A DNA stretch of 21,458 bases from positions 1 through 21,458 of the forward strand of contig JBJHCR010000077.1 in the NCBI GenBank assembly GCA_050486105.1, given 5' to 3'. The DNA comes from JAEXNA01 sp050486105 (GTDB taxonomy: Bacteria > Vulcanimicrobiota > Xenobia > Xenobiales > JADMJV01). Numbering within the stretch: the stretch's first letter is position 1; each line of letters opens with the position of its first letter. A program made the translations under genes and the position numbers. A model generated the notes under the pieces. It was not told the origin of the DNA. It was given only the letters and a program-made list of their open reading frames with translations, and ran no database searches. Positions 6,602 to 15,752 of the stretch are shown here, in pieces.

Positions 6602-7082
6602 TGACCAATCCGAGGAACTCCCGCCGGAGGGTCGAGGCAAGAAGCTTCGCTCTCGGTTTTGGGCTCTAACGTTTCGCGTTTTGAGGTTGAGCCTTTTCTG
6701 TGTGGCCGCCGGCGTGGTTTACCTCTACGCCATGCAGGCCATCGGTCAGATGAATACTATTGTCGGCCCGCTGGCCTGTGAACAGAACTTGAGGGATCTC
6801 AGTAGCGTGGTGGAATCCTTCGCCCTTGACCACCAGGGAACTCCCCCTGCCAAACTCGAGGACTTGATTCCCGACTATCTGATTGATGTGCCGGCCTGTC
6901 CGGGCGCGGGAAGGCCGACCTACCAGATCTCTACGGGATATTTTGCTCCCTTCAACAACGAGCAAGACCCGAACTACTACTACCTTAACTGCTTTGGTCT
7001 GCACCATCAAGATCACGGCTTGTCTTATGATTTTCCTGGTTATTCCAAAACTCATAAGATCGTTTACAAGCACCGACGGTGA
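6585..7082 (+). CDS. Pilin-like single-pass membrane protein, copy 2
   Basis: A 165-residue paralogue of the preceding gene with the same plan: an acidic N-terminus, a membrane segment (ALTFRVLRLSLFCVAAGVVY), CEQNLRDLSSVVESFALDHQ, LEDLIPDYLIDVPACPG, and YYYLNCFGLHH near the end. The sequences are clearly related but quite diverged, so the duplication is old. The start ATG lies inside the end of copy 1, which suggests translational coupling and co-production, perhaps as a heteromer. No prepilin cleavage motif is present. The two shared extracytoplasmic Cys of CP and CFG could form a disulfide. Confidence 0.78.
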   Translation: MSEHLDDQSEELPPEGRGKKLRSRFWALTFRVLRLSLFCVAAGVVYLYAMQAIGQMNTIVGPLACEQNLRDLSSVVESFALDHQGTPPAKLEDLIPDYLIDVPACPGAGRPTYQISTGYFAPFNNEQDPNYYYLNCFGLHHQDHGLSYDFPGYSKTHKIVYKHRR

Positions 7083-7209
7083 CCGTACTCTAGCCGAGCT
7101 CTTCTTCAATTCGAGGCCAAAGGTAAAGGAGGGTCTGGAGGGCGGTTTCAGCCAGGCAGTAGCACCGCCTATCCCGGTGGCTCTCGAGAACTCCCCCCTA
7201 AAACACACA

Positions 7210-7235
7210 AAGAGAGGAGCTTTCACCCCTCTCTT
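7210..7235 (+). terminator. Hairpin downstream of the pilin-like pair
   Basis: AAGAGAGG and CCTCTCTT form a perfect 8-bp stem with a 10-nt loop, about 130 nt after the stop of copy 2. It lacks a U-run, so it is a weak intrinsic terminator at best. A second perfect hairpin, GAGTCTC-AGGA-GAGACTC, lies at 7289-7306. Together they separate the pilin-like operon from the convergent small gene. Confidence 0.35.
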
Positions 7236-7329
7236 GTGAGAGTCCCACCTATCCCTCGTCAAACGAAAGGGATGGTTTGGTTATGAACGAGTCTCAGGAG
7301 AGACTCTCAAGGAAATGCTTCGCCTCGGA

Positions 7330-7629
7330 CTAGGAGGTGAGTACTCGGTGCACCGAGGTGGAGAGTTTCTGGGAGGACTTCATCCTCATCACATACGACT
7401 CTCTCTGCATTTCATTAACTTTAGTGGTAGTGTCCTGTTGAATTTTGTGGCGCTCGGCTTGGCCTCTGCGGGCTTCGGCTCGATTCTGAGCTTCCATCGT
7501 CATCAACTGCTGGGTGGTGGATTGGGCTTCTTGCCTCATCTGTCCCATCTGCAACGCTGCCTGGTTGCCGTTACTAGCTAGACCTTGAATAGCTTGTCCT
7601 GCGAATGGTAGTAATGCTTGCCATGCCAT
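7330..7629 (-). CDS. Small Gln/Met-rich helical (coiled-coil) protein
   Basis: A 99-residue protein starting MAWQALLPFAGQAIQGLASN, an amphipathic or apolar helix. A long Gln/Met/Arg-rich region follows (MGQMRQEAQSTTQQLMTMEA) that should form a continuous helix or coiled coil, and the tail is polar. ATG 7629 is chosen because AAAGGGAG lies 11 nt upstream; the frame stays open to 7710 but without a better site. I do not recognise the family. The shape recalls small secretion or phage structural proteins, but that is only a resemblance. It is divergent from the 869-residue gene, with about 190 nt between the starts that must hold both promoters. Confidence 0.6.
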   Translation of the reverse strand: MAWQALLPFAGQAIQGLASNGNQAALQMGQMRQEAQSTTQQLMTMEAQNRAEARRGQAERHKIQQDTTTKVNEMQRESYVMRMKSSQKLSTSVHRVLTS

Positions 7630-7820
7630 AGTTTTTTGTTCTCCCTTTCGTTTGTGCGGTTGTCCCGCTGGTTTGGTTATACCGCAGATGTTCTCCCGGT
7701 AAAGGGTCATGTTTGTTAACAGATTGTGAACACCTGCTGCTCAACCCAATCCTAGGCATCTACTCCGCCATTATAGCAAGGCGGAACCTACCTCCACAAG
7801 GTCGAAAGCGCAATCGAGCT

Positions 7821-10430
7821 ATGGAATCCTTGCTACAAGACTTCTTTTGTCCCGATCTTCAGGCCTCAAATCGTCAGATCCGGAAGTATCTGGAGGCCGA
7901 GGGGATCTCCTTAGCCTATCGCGAGATTCTGACCTTAAAGAATCTGGCGCGCCAGCGAATTTTCTTGTCTTATGCTCTGCTGGATTCTCTCTCACGAGAG
8001 ATTTCGGACCTGCAGATGCAAGAATGGCTTGAGGGCTTGGAATCAGGACAGGCCAACTCCCCAGATTCGAACCTGGAGTGGGAGAAGTTTGTGCTCAGAG
8101 ATGGGGCTGTCCTTGTCGGGCTTTGCGATGAGTTCGCCGAGTGCTCACGGGAATCGAAACCGATAAACTCATTTTCTGCAGCCGAGCCTGGACAGGCGCT
8201 CGTTCCAGTGGCCTCAGTGTTCGGTCAGAATTTGAGCCTGAACACGCCTGGAGTGGGCGGAGTCTGGCAAGAGGATGCACTGCACGCCGATTCGGTCACT
8301 CTGCTCGATGGGGAAGACGAGAAAGAGTTGGTGGAAGCCTTTCGACACCTTTATCGAGCTGCTCCAGATGGCCAAGCAAAAGCTGCGGTGATCGCGGTGG
8401 CTCTCAGACGGCAAAAGAGAGCTCTCAGTCTTGAGGTCACCGACAAACTGCAGGAGTTTTCTGTCACTCTTGGGCGAAGCCTGAGACAACTCTTCCACTC
8501 TGAGCATCGCGATGAACGGATCAAGGCTTTGGCTTTTCTGTTGGCCCAAGAAACCACCGAGAGTCCGCCACCCTGGGTCGGATTCTGGCGGTCCATTCGC
8601 ACTTCAGTTTTGGAAACCTTGGCCAGTGGGGCATCCCAAAGGCAATTGCTACGCGAGAATATTCTTGCTCTGGTAGAGGTGCTGTCTGGGAGCGATGAAG
8701 CGGTGATTACCCCGCCGGTGCTCGACGCTCTCCTGGAGCATCCCGAACGACTCACTACCGAGGAGGGGCCTGCTCTTATCGAGGTTGTCTTGAGTTTTTT
8801 GAAGCATAGCCAAGGCGGGCTTGAGATCTTAGAACACCGCCTGCAATTGAGTTCAGACTTCAAAGAACAGCTGATCATCGGGGAAGCCTTACGGCGCTGG
8901 TATCTGTTGATCGGTCACCCAGACGGACTGAAAAAGCTGATGCAGAGATTTGGGTCGGAGGCCCTGTCGGTGGGGAGCACCGCCAACACCTTGGCGTTGT
9001 CGGAACTGCTGGTGTCCTTCGGCAGTGAGTTGCTGGAGCTGCCGGCGCTCACTGACTTGGACGGATTGACCCCCAGGCAAGTCCTGAGAGCAGTCGAGAT
9101 CTGGGAGCAGGTGGCACTGGAGGAACCAGAGTGCTTTCCCCGAGTCAGTCAGCTTTTCCTTAAAGCCCTCGATGAGCAATCGACTCATCCGGCCATTGAT
9201 CTCTCCCTTCTCTTGAAAACCTCTATGCTGGCCAGAGACGAGGTGTTTGAAGCCTTTTGTCGATGGTGCCAGGAAGCCCCGATGGAGCGACGGAGAGAAA
9301 TTTTTCTAGCGACCTCCAATTGGACTTTGTCCACTCCGAACCGGACCTCTGTGGCCCGAGCCTTAGTGGGATTGGAAGGATTCGGAGCGGACCTCTGGGC
9401 CGGCGAATGGAGAAAGCCGACTTTGAGCTTTCAGAGATTGGGTTGGTTAGCCCAGTGTCTTACCCCCGAAATCGAAAGACGACCTAGGGCCTGCCAATCT
9501 GAGGAACAAGTTATTCAGACGTCCTGGCCGCTCTGGACGACCGAAATGGAGGCCAAGGTTTTTGCCGCACTGAGAAGCTCATCGCGAAACCTCTACTTTT
9601 GGGATTTACTCAGACGCTGTGCTCGATTCGGACCCTGGTCGGACGAACTCCGGACTCGAGCCTTAGAAACTGCTAGAAGACTGTTTCAAGCAAGCGTTGC
9701 CGGAGACCCCGACGAAAAGGAGGCTTTTCTGGGGGCCGCAGCAGCTATGCTGATGGCCAACCCGAACACCGAGGAGGTGCAATGGACTTGGGTGGAGTCC
9801 TTGAAGTCCGATCAAGGAGATGATTTCCAATGGACCCTGGAATTGGTCACCGCTACCTTTGTGGACCCCGGATCCCGATTTATTGCCGCCCCCCACCTGA
9901 TTTCGGCAATTCTGCAGAGGCTACTGCATCAGGGTCGGATCTCCATGCAACAGATTATGGCACGCGCCCTAACCGAAGGTGAAGAGGCTCTGGGCTGCGA
10001 CGGTGCTCTAACGTTGGAGCACTTGAACTCAGGATTGAAGGCCTTGGGGGCCATCGCCTCTCACCCACTCACCTCTGGAAACCTCAAGGGCTCTCTCAGG
10101 CGCAGGCTGGCTATATTTCTTCAAGACTGGATCAGGCAACTCTCCGAGACCAGCGATCTCTACGCATTCCGCAGCACCCCGTTGTTTTCCATTCTTGAGC
10201 CCCTGATTCAGGCTGACTCTGGCGATCTGCAAGAGCTCTTGGACCAAGCGGTTCTCGCGATGCTTCTAGTGCATCGTCGAACCCCAGAACGTTTGCGCCT
10301 GGAAGTACGCCAAAGCGCACAAAGCTTCCTCAACACTTGGGTTGAGCACCGCGACCCCGGAGCTCACCCCGAAGCCGCCTCCTGGCAGAAGATCTTGGAA
10401 GAACTTAGGGCCGAACGTACCGGAGAATAG
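7821..10430 (+). CDS. Large all-helical protein of unknown function
   Basis: With ATG 7821 it has 869 residues. Beginning at TTG 7713 would add 36 residues that look unlike coding sequence. There is no signal peptide or membrane segment. The composition is Leu/Glu/Arg/Ala-rich, with repeated helical stretches such as RIKALAFLLAQETTE, FKEQLIIGEALRRWYLLIG and LGAIASHPLTSG. This suggests an alpha-solenoid (HEAT/ARM-like) scaffold. I see no catalytic motif. The stop lies only 13 nt from the end of the convergent HAD gene. The function is unknown, and only the fold class is inferred. Confidence 0.75.
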   Translation: MESLLQDFFCPDLQASNRQIRKYLEAEGISLAYREILTLKNLARQRIFLSYALLDSLSREISDLQMQEWLEGLESGQANSPDSNLEWEKFVLRDGAVLVGLCDEFAECSRESKPINSFSAAEPGQALVPVASVFGQNLSLNTPGVGGVWQEDALHADSVTLLDGEDEKELVEAFRHLYRAAPDGQAKAAVIAVALRRQKRALSLEVTDKLQEFSVTLGRSLRQLFHSEHRDERIKALAFLLAQETTESPPPWVGFWRSIRTSVLETLASGASQRQLLRENILALVEVLSGSDEAVITPPVLDALLEHPERLTTEEGPALIEVVLSFLKHSQGGLEILEHRLQLSSDFKEQLIIGEALRRWYLLIGHPDGLKKLMQRFGSEALSVGSTANTLALSELLVSFGSELLELPALTDLDGLTPRQVLRAVEIWEQVALEEPECFPRVSQLFLKALDEQSTHPAIDLSLLLKTSMLARDEVFEAFCRWCQEAPMERRREIFLATSNWTLSTPNRTSVARALVGLEGFGADLWAGEWRKPTLSFQRLGWLAQCLTPEIERRPRACQSEEQVIQTSWPLWTTEMEAKVFAALRSSSRNLYFWDLLRRCARFGPWSDELRTRALETARRLFQASVAGDPDEKEAFLGAAAAMLMANPNTEEVQWTWVESLKSDQGDDFQWTLELVTATFVDPGSRFIAAPHLISAILQRLLHQGRISMQQIMARALTEGEEALGCDGALTLEHLNSGLKALGAIASHPLTSGNLKGSLRRRLAIFLQDWIRQLSETSDLYAFRSTPLFSILEPLIQADSGDLQELLDQAVLAMLLVHRRTPERLRLEVRQSAQSFLNTWVEHRDPGAHPEAASWQKILEELRAERTGE

Positions 10431-10443
10431 AGACCCACAAGCT

Positions 10444-11304
10444 TCAATCTCGGAGGAGAGCTTCCAGAGTGGCTGCGCAGCCGTCTTCAGAATAGGTCGG
10501 GGCGACGAACCTAGCAGCTCTCTTTACTGAATCGGGAGCATCCCCCATAGCCACCGAAGTGCCCACCACTTGGAAGGCTGGTACATCGTTGGCTTGGTCT
10601 CCCACCGCCAAGACCCTTTTGGGGTCTAAACCTAGGTGCCGACACAGGCGATCTAGGCCGCTGCCTTTGGTCACCCCCATGGGCATGGCTTCCAGCAACT
10701 CCGCATGGGTGCGAACCGTTTGCAGAACCTGAGGGAAGAGGGCGTTGAGGTCGTCCTCTAGGGATTTGTGGGTGGAAACGATCACCTTGCACAAGAGTCC
10801 GCTGCTTCGCTGCCAAGCCTCCAGCAGATCAGGAACCACCGACCGGGGACCACCAAAAAGGTAGTCGTCGTGCTCCGGGCGTCCAGAGCAGCGATTCTGC
10901 ACCACCCAAAGACCTTCGGGGGTACTCAAGTAGCAGGCGACCACCTCGTCTCGCTGTTGCGCCCAGGACAGTAGAGCCGCCGCTTCGGTGTTGGAAAGCG
11001 CGGCTCGGTAGAGAAGTTCCCGATGCACCGGACAAAAGATTCGTCCCCCGTTGTAGGTGACCAAGGGGGACGATACTCCCAGAGTCTGTGCAAAAGGCAG
11101 GGCATAATCTTCCGTTCGACCGGTGACGAAAGTGACTGGCACGCCCCTTTCCAAGACCTTGGATATTGCGGAACGTAGCCGGGTGGACAAAGGCGATACC
11201 CCCCGAGGACACAGAACGGTGCCATCGAGATCCAAAGCGACAAGATCGAGTTCGCCAAGAAGGGGGAATCCGGGGTCCAAAATCGACGGAAAGTTAGGGT
11301 TCAC
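10444..11304 (-). CDS. Cof-type HAD-superfamily phosphatase
   Basis: All four HAD motifs are present: I, DLVALDLDGTVL (nucleophile Asp and acid Asp); II, PVTFVTGRT; III, the Lys in CKVIVSTH; IV, VLAVGDQANDVPAF. The C-terminal GTSVAMGDAPDSVKRAA is typical of the Cof/IIB (YidA-like) group, which dephosphorylates sugar phosphates and cofactors such as flavin or pyridoxal phosphates. GTG 11304 is taken as start: AGGA lies 6 nt before it and the product is 286 residues, normal for the family. The frame is open to ATG 11457, but that would add 51 residues overlapping the divergent gene. The substrate cannot be told. Confidence 0.88.
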   Translation of the reverse strand: MNPNFPSILDPGFPLLGELDLVALDLDGTVLCPRGVSPLSTRLRSAISKVLERGVPVTFVTGRTEDYALPFAQTLGVSSPLVTYNGGRIFCPVHRELLYRAALSNTEAAALLSWAQQRDEVVACYLSTPEGLWVVQNRCSGRPEHDDYLFGGPRSVVPDLLEAWQRSSGLLCKVIVSTHKSLEDDLNALFPQVLQTVRTHAELLEAMPMGVTKGSGLDRLCRHLGLDPKRVLAVGDQANDVPAFQVVGTSVAMGDAPDSVKRAARFVAPTYSEDGCAATLEALLRD

Positions 11305-11331
11305 GGGTGTTCCTGTCGGCCTTCTAAAGAG

Positions 11332-12138
11332 ATGGTCCCTCTCCAGACAACAGAGGAGGGAAGACTGAGGATCGCGCAATCGATTTGCATGAGGGCTTCT
11401 TCCCATAACGAAAGCAAGCCACCTTTTGAACCGAGGGTGGTCTATGAAGACAACCACCTCTTAGCCCTGGTGAAGCCCCACGGTATGCCCACTCAGCCCG
11501 ACAAATCCGGAGACTTGTGCCTGCTGGACTGGGGAAAGCAGTACCTCAAAGATCGCTACCATAAGCCGGGTGATGTCTTCTTGGGGCTGCTCCATCGCCT
11601 GGATCGACCCACAGGCGGCCTGGTCCTTTTCGCTCGGACTTCCAAAGCGGCCAGTCGCATGTCGGCAGCTTTTCGAGAGCACCGAGTCCTCAAGACCTAC
11701 TTGGCTATTTGTCGCGGTCTACCTGAGCCCCCGGAAGCGTGCTTGATTCACCACTTGAAGCGCCTGCCAGGGGTGAACCGGATGGTGGCTCTTGGCAAAC
11801 CAAAGACCGGTAGTCAACGAGCCGAATTGTCCTACCGTACCTTGGGGGCCACCAAGCGATCCGAGATTTGGAGTCTCCTTGAGGTCAAGCCCACCACGGG
11901 GCGTCGTCACCAGATCCGGGTGCAATTGGCCCGACAGAACAATCCCCTATTGAACGACCAAAAATATACTGAGGGTGGGTCAGAGAGCGGACAGATCGTA
12001 GGACAAATAGGTCTTTGGGCTTGGCAACTGCGAGTGCCTCACCCGACCCGAGACCAGAACCTTGACCTTAGGACCGATCCCCAGACCGGCGATGCCCCCT
12101 TCTGGGGCTCATTTGTCCACCTTCTGCCAGAAGGGTAG
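11332..12138 (+). CDS. RluA-family RNA pseudouridine synthase
   Basis: A 268-residue protein of the RluA type. The signature HRLDRPTGGLVLFART (Asp91, the catalytic residue) is present, together with the N-terminal VVYEDNHLLALVKPHGMPTQ, the central KTYLAICRG and the C-terminal VKPTTGRRHQIRVQLA. It isomerises specific uridines in rRNA or tRNA. There is no N-terminal S4 domain. ATG 11332 is the outer start; ATG 11389 is also possible, and neither has a well-placed ribosome site. It is divergent from the HAD gene with a very short intergenic region, and 41 nt upstream of a small gene of unknown function. Confidence 0.88.
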   Translation: MVPLQTTEEGRLRIAQSICMRASSHNESKPPFEPRVVYEDNHLLALVKPHGMPTQPDKSGDLCLLDWGKQYLKDRYHKPGDVFLGLLHRLDRPTGGLVLFARTSKAASRMSAAFREHRVLKTYLAICRGLPEPPEACLIHHLKRLPGVNRMVALGKPKTGSQRAELSYRTLGATKRSEIWSLLEVKPTTGRRHQIRVQLARQNNPLLNDQKYTEGGSESGQIVGQIGLWAWQLRVPHPTRDQNLDLRTDPQTGDAPFWGSFVHLLPEG

Positions 12139-12179
12139 GGAACGGAGGGCGAGAACCCGCCTGCCAGGAGGTCGTGACT

Positions 12180-12467
12180 ATGTCGGAAATGGATTCTTTT
12201 GAATGGATGAAGGCCGAAGGGTTCTTCGAGGACCAGGCCATAGCTAACGCGGTGAAACGGATGCGCCCAGACCTCAAGAGGGTGGAAGCTCTCCGTGGCA
12301 AGGCTGAAGAGATGGGCCTGAAGCCGGACTCTCCGATCTCCTTAGATTTTTTTCTCGAGGCCATGGACACCTATGTGCAGTTCTTGATCTCCCACCGATA
12401 CGTCATGAAGGCTCTCCTCGAACGGACAGTTCGCGAAGAAAGTGGTATCGATCGTGAACCGCATTAG
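12180..12467 (+). CDS. Small hypothetical protein, 95 residues
   Basis: ATG 12180 is chosen because AGGAGG at 12166-12171 sits 8 nt before it; GTG 12174 is only 2 nt from that site. The protein (SEMDSFEWMKAEGFFEDQAI...) is charged and helical, with no membrane segment, Cys cluster or known motif. It lies between the pseudouridine synthase (41 nt upstream) and the oxidoreductase gene (25 nt downstream) in the same direction, so the three may be one transcript. I do not recognise the family. Confidence 0.7.
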   Translation: MSEMDSFEWMKAEGFFEDQAIANAVKRMRPDLKRVEALRGKAEEMGLKPDSPISLDFFLEAMDTYVQFLISHRYVMKALLERTVREESGIDREPH

Positions 12468-12492
12468 GCTCGCGGACTAGGGCGAATCAGCG

Positions 12493-13923
12493 GTGCCCAA
12501 CCGGCCCAACTACGATCTCGTGGTGGTGGGCTCAGGAGTCAATGGCATGGTGGCTGCCCTACTAGCCGGGCAGCAAGGTTGGAAAGTCCTGCTGCTTGAG
12601 GCTGACCGAGAGTTGGGGGGAGGGGTGCGCACCCGGGAGCTCACCCTTCCGGGGTTCCAGCACGATGTTTGCTCAGCCATACATCCATTTGGGCGGGCTA
12701 GCCCGGTCCTCAGAGATCTCAACCTCGAGGCCGAAGGTCTTAGGTGGATCGACGCTCCGGTCCCTTTAGCTCATCCCATGGACGGGGAAGCAGCCGTCGT
12801 CTTGCATCGCGACCTGCAACGCACCATCGAACAGTTGGACTCGTCTAGCAGGTATGGCTCGCTCATGGCCGGCGTGCTGGACGCTTGGCCTAAACTTGAC
12901 GACCAGCTCTTGGGACCGGCCACCAGGTTGCCCAAGCTCAGCCTGATGTCGCCCTTGACACGATTCGGTCTCTGTTCGCTGCCTCCGGCATCGGTGATGG
13001 GCCGACTTCTTGGCCGACGCGGTGCCGCACTTTGGGCCGGTCTTGCCGGACACTCTCTCCTTCCCATGGAAGCCCTGGCTTCTTCTGCCATCGCCTGCAT
13101 TCTGGGAGGATTGGGCCACAGCCACGGGTGGCCCTTCCCGGAAGGGGGCGCCCATCGCATAGCCAAAGCCTTGGAGAGCAAGCTCCGAAAACTCCCTGCG
13201 GTGGAGATTCAAACCGAGACCAAGGTGCTTTCCTATCAGCAACTTCCCGATCATCGTGCCGTCATTTTCGATCTTTCGGCCCGCCCGTTGCTACGGCTTT
13301 TGGGACCTCTCCTGCCGGCACGCCTCAGGCGAGCCTTAAGCAACTATCGACTCGGACCGGGGGTCTTCAAAGTCGATTATGCTTTAAGTGGCCCGGTGCC
13401 TTGGCGAGACCCTCAGGTGTCCTTAGCCGGCACAGTCCACTTGGGTGGAACAATGGAGGAAGTGGCCTGCGCCGAGCGCGCTGTCTGGAGGGGAACCGTG
13501 GCTGAACATCCTTTTCTGCTGGGGGCCCAAACCTCACTTTTCGATGCCAGCAGAGCTCCTGTCGGGCAGCACACTTTCTGGGTCTATGCCCACGTGCCCA
13601 ATGGGTGGAAAGCCGACCTAACCTCGGCTATAGAAGGTCAAATCGAGAGATTCGCTCCCGGATTTCGAGACTTGGTATTGCAGCGCTCAGTTCTCAGCCC
13701 TGACCAATTTCAAGCCTACAACTCCAACTATGTCGGCGGCGATATCCTGGGTGGGGCCAATAGTCTTTGGCAGGTGTTGGCCCGGCCCACCTTGTCGACG
13801 GACCCCTATTATTTAGGGGGCAGAGCGTTTTGCTGCTCGGCGTCCGTTCCCCCAGGAGGTGGGATCCACGGAATGGGGGGGTTCCATGCCTTCAAGTCTG
13901 CTCAGAGTCGCTTTTTTGGATGA
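12493..13923 (+). CDS. FAD-dependent oxidoreductase, phytoene desaturase/PYROXD2-like
   Basis: A 476-residue flavoprotein. The N-terminal dinucleotide-binding fold YDLVVVGSGVNGMVAALLAG has the GxGxxG loop and ends with the acidic residue in VLLLEAD. GGGVRTRELTLPGFQHDVCS follows, typical of the phytoene desaturase/amine oxidase-like family. The C-terminal FCCSASVPPGGGIHGMGG is the conserved FAD-contacting end. Such proteins oxidise or isomerise lipophilic or amine substrates. The start is GTG 12493, with AGGG about 10 nt upstream. No carotenoid genes are nearby, so the substrate is open. Confidence 0.85.
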   Translation: MPNRPNYDLVVVGSGVNGMVAALLAGQQGWKVLLLEADRELGGGVRTRELTLPGFQHDVCSAIHPFGRASPVLRDLNLEAEGLRWIDAPVPLAHPMDGEAAVVLHRDLQRTIEQLDSSSRYGSLMAGVLDAWPKLDDQLLGPATRLPKLSLMSPLTRFGLCSLPPASVMGRLLGRRGAALWAGLAGHSLLPMEALASSAIACILGGLGHSHGWPFPEGGAHRIAKALESKLRKLPAVEIQTETKVLSYQQLPDHRAVIFDLSARPLLRLLGPLLPARLRRALSNYRLGPGVFKVDYALSGPVPWRDPQVSLAGTVHLGGTMEEVACAERAVWRGTVAEHPFLLGAQTSLFDASRAPVGQHTFWVYAHVPNGWKADLTSAIEGQIERFAPGFRDLVLQRSVLSPDQFQAYNSNYVGGDILGGANSLWQVLARPTLSTDPYYLGGRAFCCSASVPPGGGIHGMGGFHAFKSAQSRFFG

Positions 13924-13975
13924 ATTAAACGTCGTAAGAACAAGATATTTAAAACATACACCCCAGCCATAAGTA

Positions 13976-13985
13976 NNNNNNNNNN
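13976..13985. other. Assembly gap (10 N)
   Basis: Ten N separate the end of the oxidoreductase gene from the 3' end of the amidotransferase gene. The flanks show no obvious shared end sequence. The C-terminus of the amidotransferase lies in or just beyond the gap. Confidence 0.99.
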
Positions 13986-14922
13986 GCCGAGCCTTAGGTC
14001 GCGGGACCTCAAGGGGAATCTGCCGAACTTCAACTTCCAAATTGGGATCCACTACTACAATGGAATCTTCCGGAACTGGCGACCATTCGGGACAGTCCTC
14101 AGGCTGTTCTTGGTTGGCGGTCAGCGGTTCAGAGCTGATCACCACAGCACCGATAGATCCCCCCGGGCAGCGGCGGTGATGAAGGTTTCCATCCTCAGCT
14201 ATTTCGAATTCTTTGGCACAGGACAGGTATAGGGATTGAGCGATCTGGTGCTCGGGATGATACCAACTAGAAAATCTGGTGGCGACCACAGAGTTCCCGT
14301 CGGTGACGGCGAAGTTCATACTGGTCTTGTCGGTGATTCCCAACTCGTGGGACCAGCCCATCAACAGATTGATCAGTTTTATCATGGTGTCCCGCATCAC
14401 CACGGTGGGAATAGGTGACTCCAAACTGGGGAGCAGGCTGAGGTAAAGAGCGAAACAGTGCTCTGAGTCGGTGGTGCCTTCAATGGCGTTGAACAGAGAG
14501 TCTGGTAGGGCATTGATGATCCGACGCCTCATATTCCGGAACCCAGCGACCCCTCCATTGTGCATAAACAGAAGATTGCCAAACTTGAAGGGATGGCAAT
14601 TCGACAAACTCACTGAGGAATTCTTACTGGCCGCACGAACGTGTGCAAAGAGCAACTGGGTCTTCAGGAGATGGGCCAAGTTGTCCAAGTTGGGATTGTT
14701 CCAAGCGGGGTCACTAAAGACCAGGCGGGCTGGTTCTGGGCTGATGCTTTGGTCATACCATCCGAGCCCAAAGCCGTCTCCGTCCACTGGGTATCTTGGT
14801 GCGTGCTCTAGGGGCTGATAACCCTCAAACGACAGAGTTTGATGCACCAGAGAGTTGTTTGAATCCACGACCAAATCGGAAACCAGGATCGGTTTGCCGG
14901 TGTAGGCTAGCCAGCGACACAT
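13986..14922 (-). CDS. Class II glutamine amidotransferase, EgtC/Dug3/YafJ type (3' end in gap)
   Basis: The mature N-terminus begins with Cys2, the N-terminal nucleophile (MCRWLAYTGKP). Characteristic motifs follow: DGDGFGLGWYD, LLFAHVRAAS, SNCHPFKFGNLLFMHNGGV and GTTDSEHCFAL. This is the EgtC/Dug3/YafJ subfamily. Its members hydrolyse gamma-glutamyl amide bonds, as in ergothioneine synthesis (EgtC) or glutathione breakdown (Dug3), rather than feeding ammonia to a synthase. A strong ribosome site, AAAGGAG, lies 6 nt before ATG 14922. It overlaps the upstream gene by 16 nt, so it is the third gene of an operon with that gene and the flavin reductase. About 312 codons are visible before the gap. 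Confidence 0.88.
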
Positions 14923-15752
14923 GGGTTGCTCCTTTCCTGGAGAATCTCGGTGGCCGGACGGCCCATCAGGTCTTCATCCATTCGTTCGATCTCCTCAAAA
15001 AAGAGTTCTCCGAGTTCGTGCTGGTTCAAAATGGAGGCCAACCTGTCTAGGAGAGCTTCCTCTGTCTTGACCCCCTGAATACAAAAGAGACGCTCCCGAG
15101 CCTTCTTCTCTCCCATGACTAGGGCGATGGCCTGCATTCTTGGTGAGTTGTTGATCCTGGCCCAGCCGGAACCCACAGCCGCCACCAACTGGTCCCAGTC
15201 GACCTCGGGAATGTTGTTCTTCCAGCTTTCCAATTGCATCGTGATACCGTCGAGTTGGACCCGGGCAGCCTCACGCATGATCAGGCTGATCGGTCGGGAG
15301 ATACTGCGAGCATATTCGGTGAAGCCAGCTTGGTCGACATGGGATTCGAGAGCACGGCGCGCCAAGGCGACACTTGCTTCTAGGATGGAGCCACAATGTT
15401 GGCGGCAAGCGTCATCCAAGGGCAAGAGATCGAGATCCTTCTGGACATCCGTGAGAGCTTGCAAGTAAAGCTCAAGGTCTCCCACATTCTGACTCTGCCC
15501 TTCTGTCGGACCCGGGAAAAGACTACCGAACAGACCTAAAGGAGCGTGACCCAGGTATTTAAGAATTTCGAAAGACTCATCCACGGGCTCGACGGTTTCC
15601 CTGTGCCCCTTGTGAATCAAAGTGAACCGCCCCCCGGACGGGTTGCCCACCGACAGAAGTACCACCGGGACTTGAGCTAAACACTGGCTCGCTCTAGCTT
15701 CGTAGATCGACTCGGCCTGCTCTTGAAGAGTAAGTAAGGAGTTCGCAATCAT
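14907..15752 (-). CDS. Unknown 281-residue protein in the amidotransferase operon
   Basis: I do not recognise this family. The N-terminal third has short strands (VPVVLLSVGNPSGGRFTLIH). The rest is mainly helical, with RQHCGSILEASVALARRALE and a long acidic tail (ELGELFFEEIERMDEDLMG). There is no signal peptide or membrane segment. One candidate metal or thiol site is C-x2-HC in DACRQHCGS. The start ATG (15752) overlaps the stop of the flavin reductase gene in an ATGA, and the stop lies inside the amidotransferase gene. Such tight coupling suggests that the three products act together, perhaps with this one as the pathway-specific enzyme. AAAAGG lies about 8 nt before the start. Confidence 0.7.
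   Translation of the reverse strand: MIANSLLTLQEQAESIYEARASQCLAQVPVVLLSVGNPSGGRFTLIHKGHRETVEPVDESFEILKYLGHAPLGLFGSLFPGPTEGQSQNVGDLELYLQALTDVQKDLDLLPLDDACRQHCGSILEASVALARRALESHVDQAGFTEYARSISRPISLIMREAARVQLDGITMQLESWKNNIPEVDWDQLVAAVGSGWARINNSPRMQAIALVMGEKKARERLFCIQGVKTEEALLDRLASILNQHELGELFFEEIERMDEDLMGRPATEILQERSNPCVAG

Noticed and set aside
7344..7357. Perfect 14-bp palindrome CTCGGTGCACCGAG
   Set aside because: It lies inside the 3' end of the small coiled-coil gene, has no U-run, and a single 14-bp palindrome is weak evidence of an operator.
13813..13985. Extension of the amidotransferase frame through the N gap into the oxidoreductase gene
   Set aside because: The extension reads the antisense of the oxidoreductase end and depends on the arbitrary gap length of 10.
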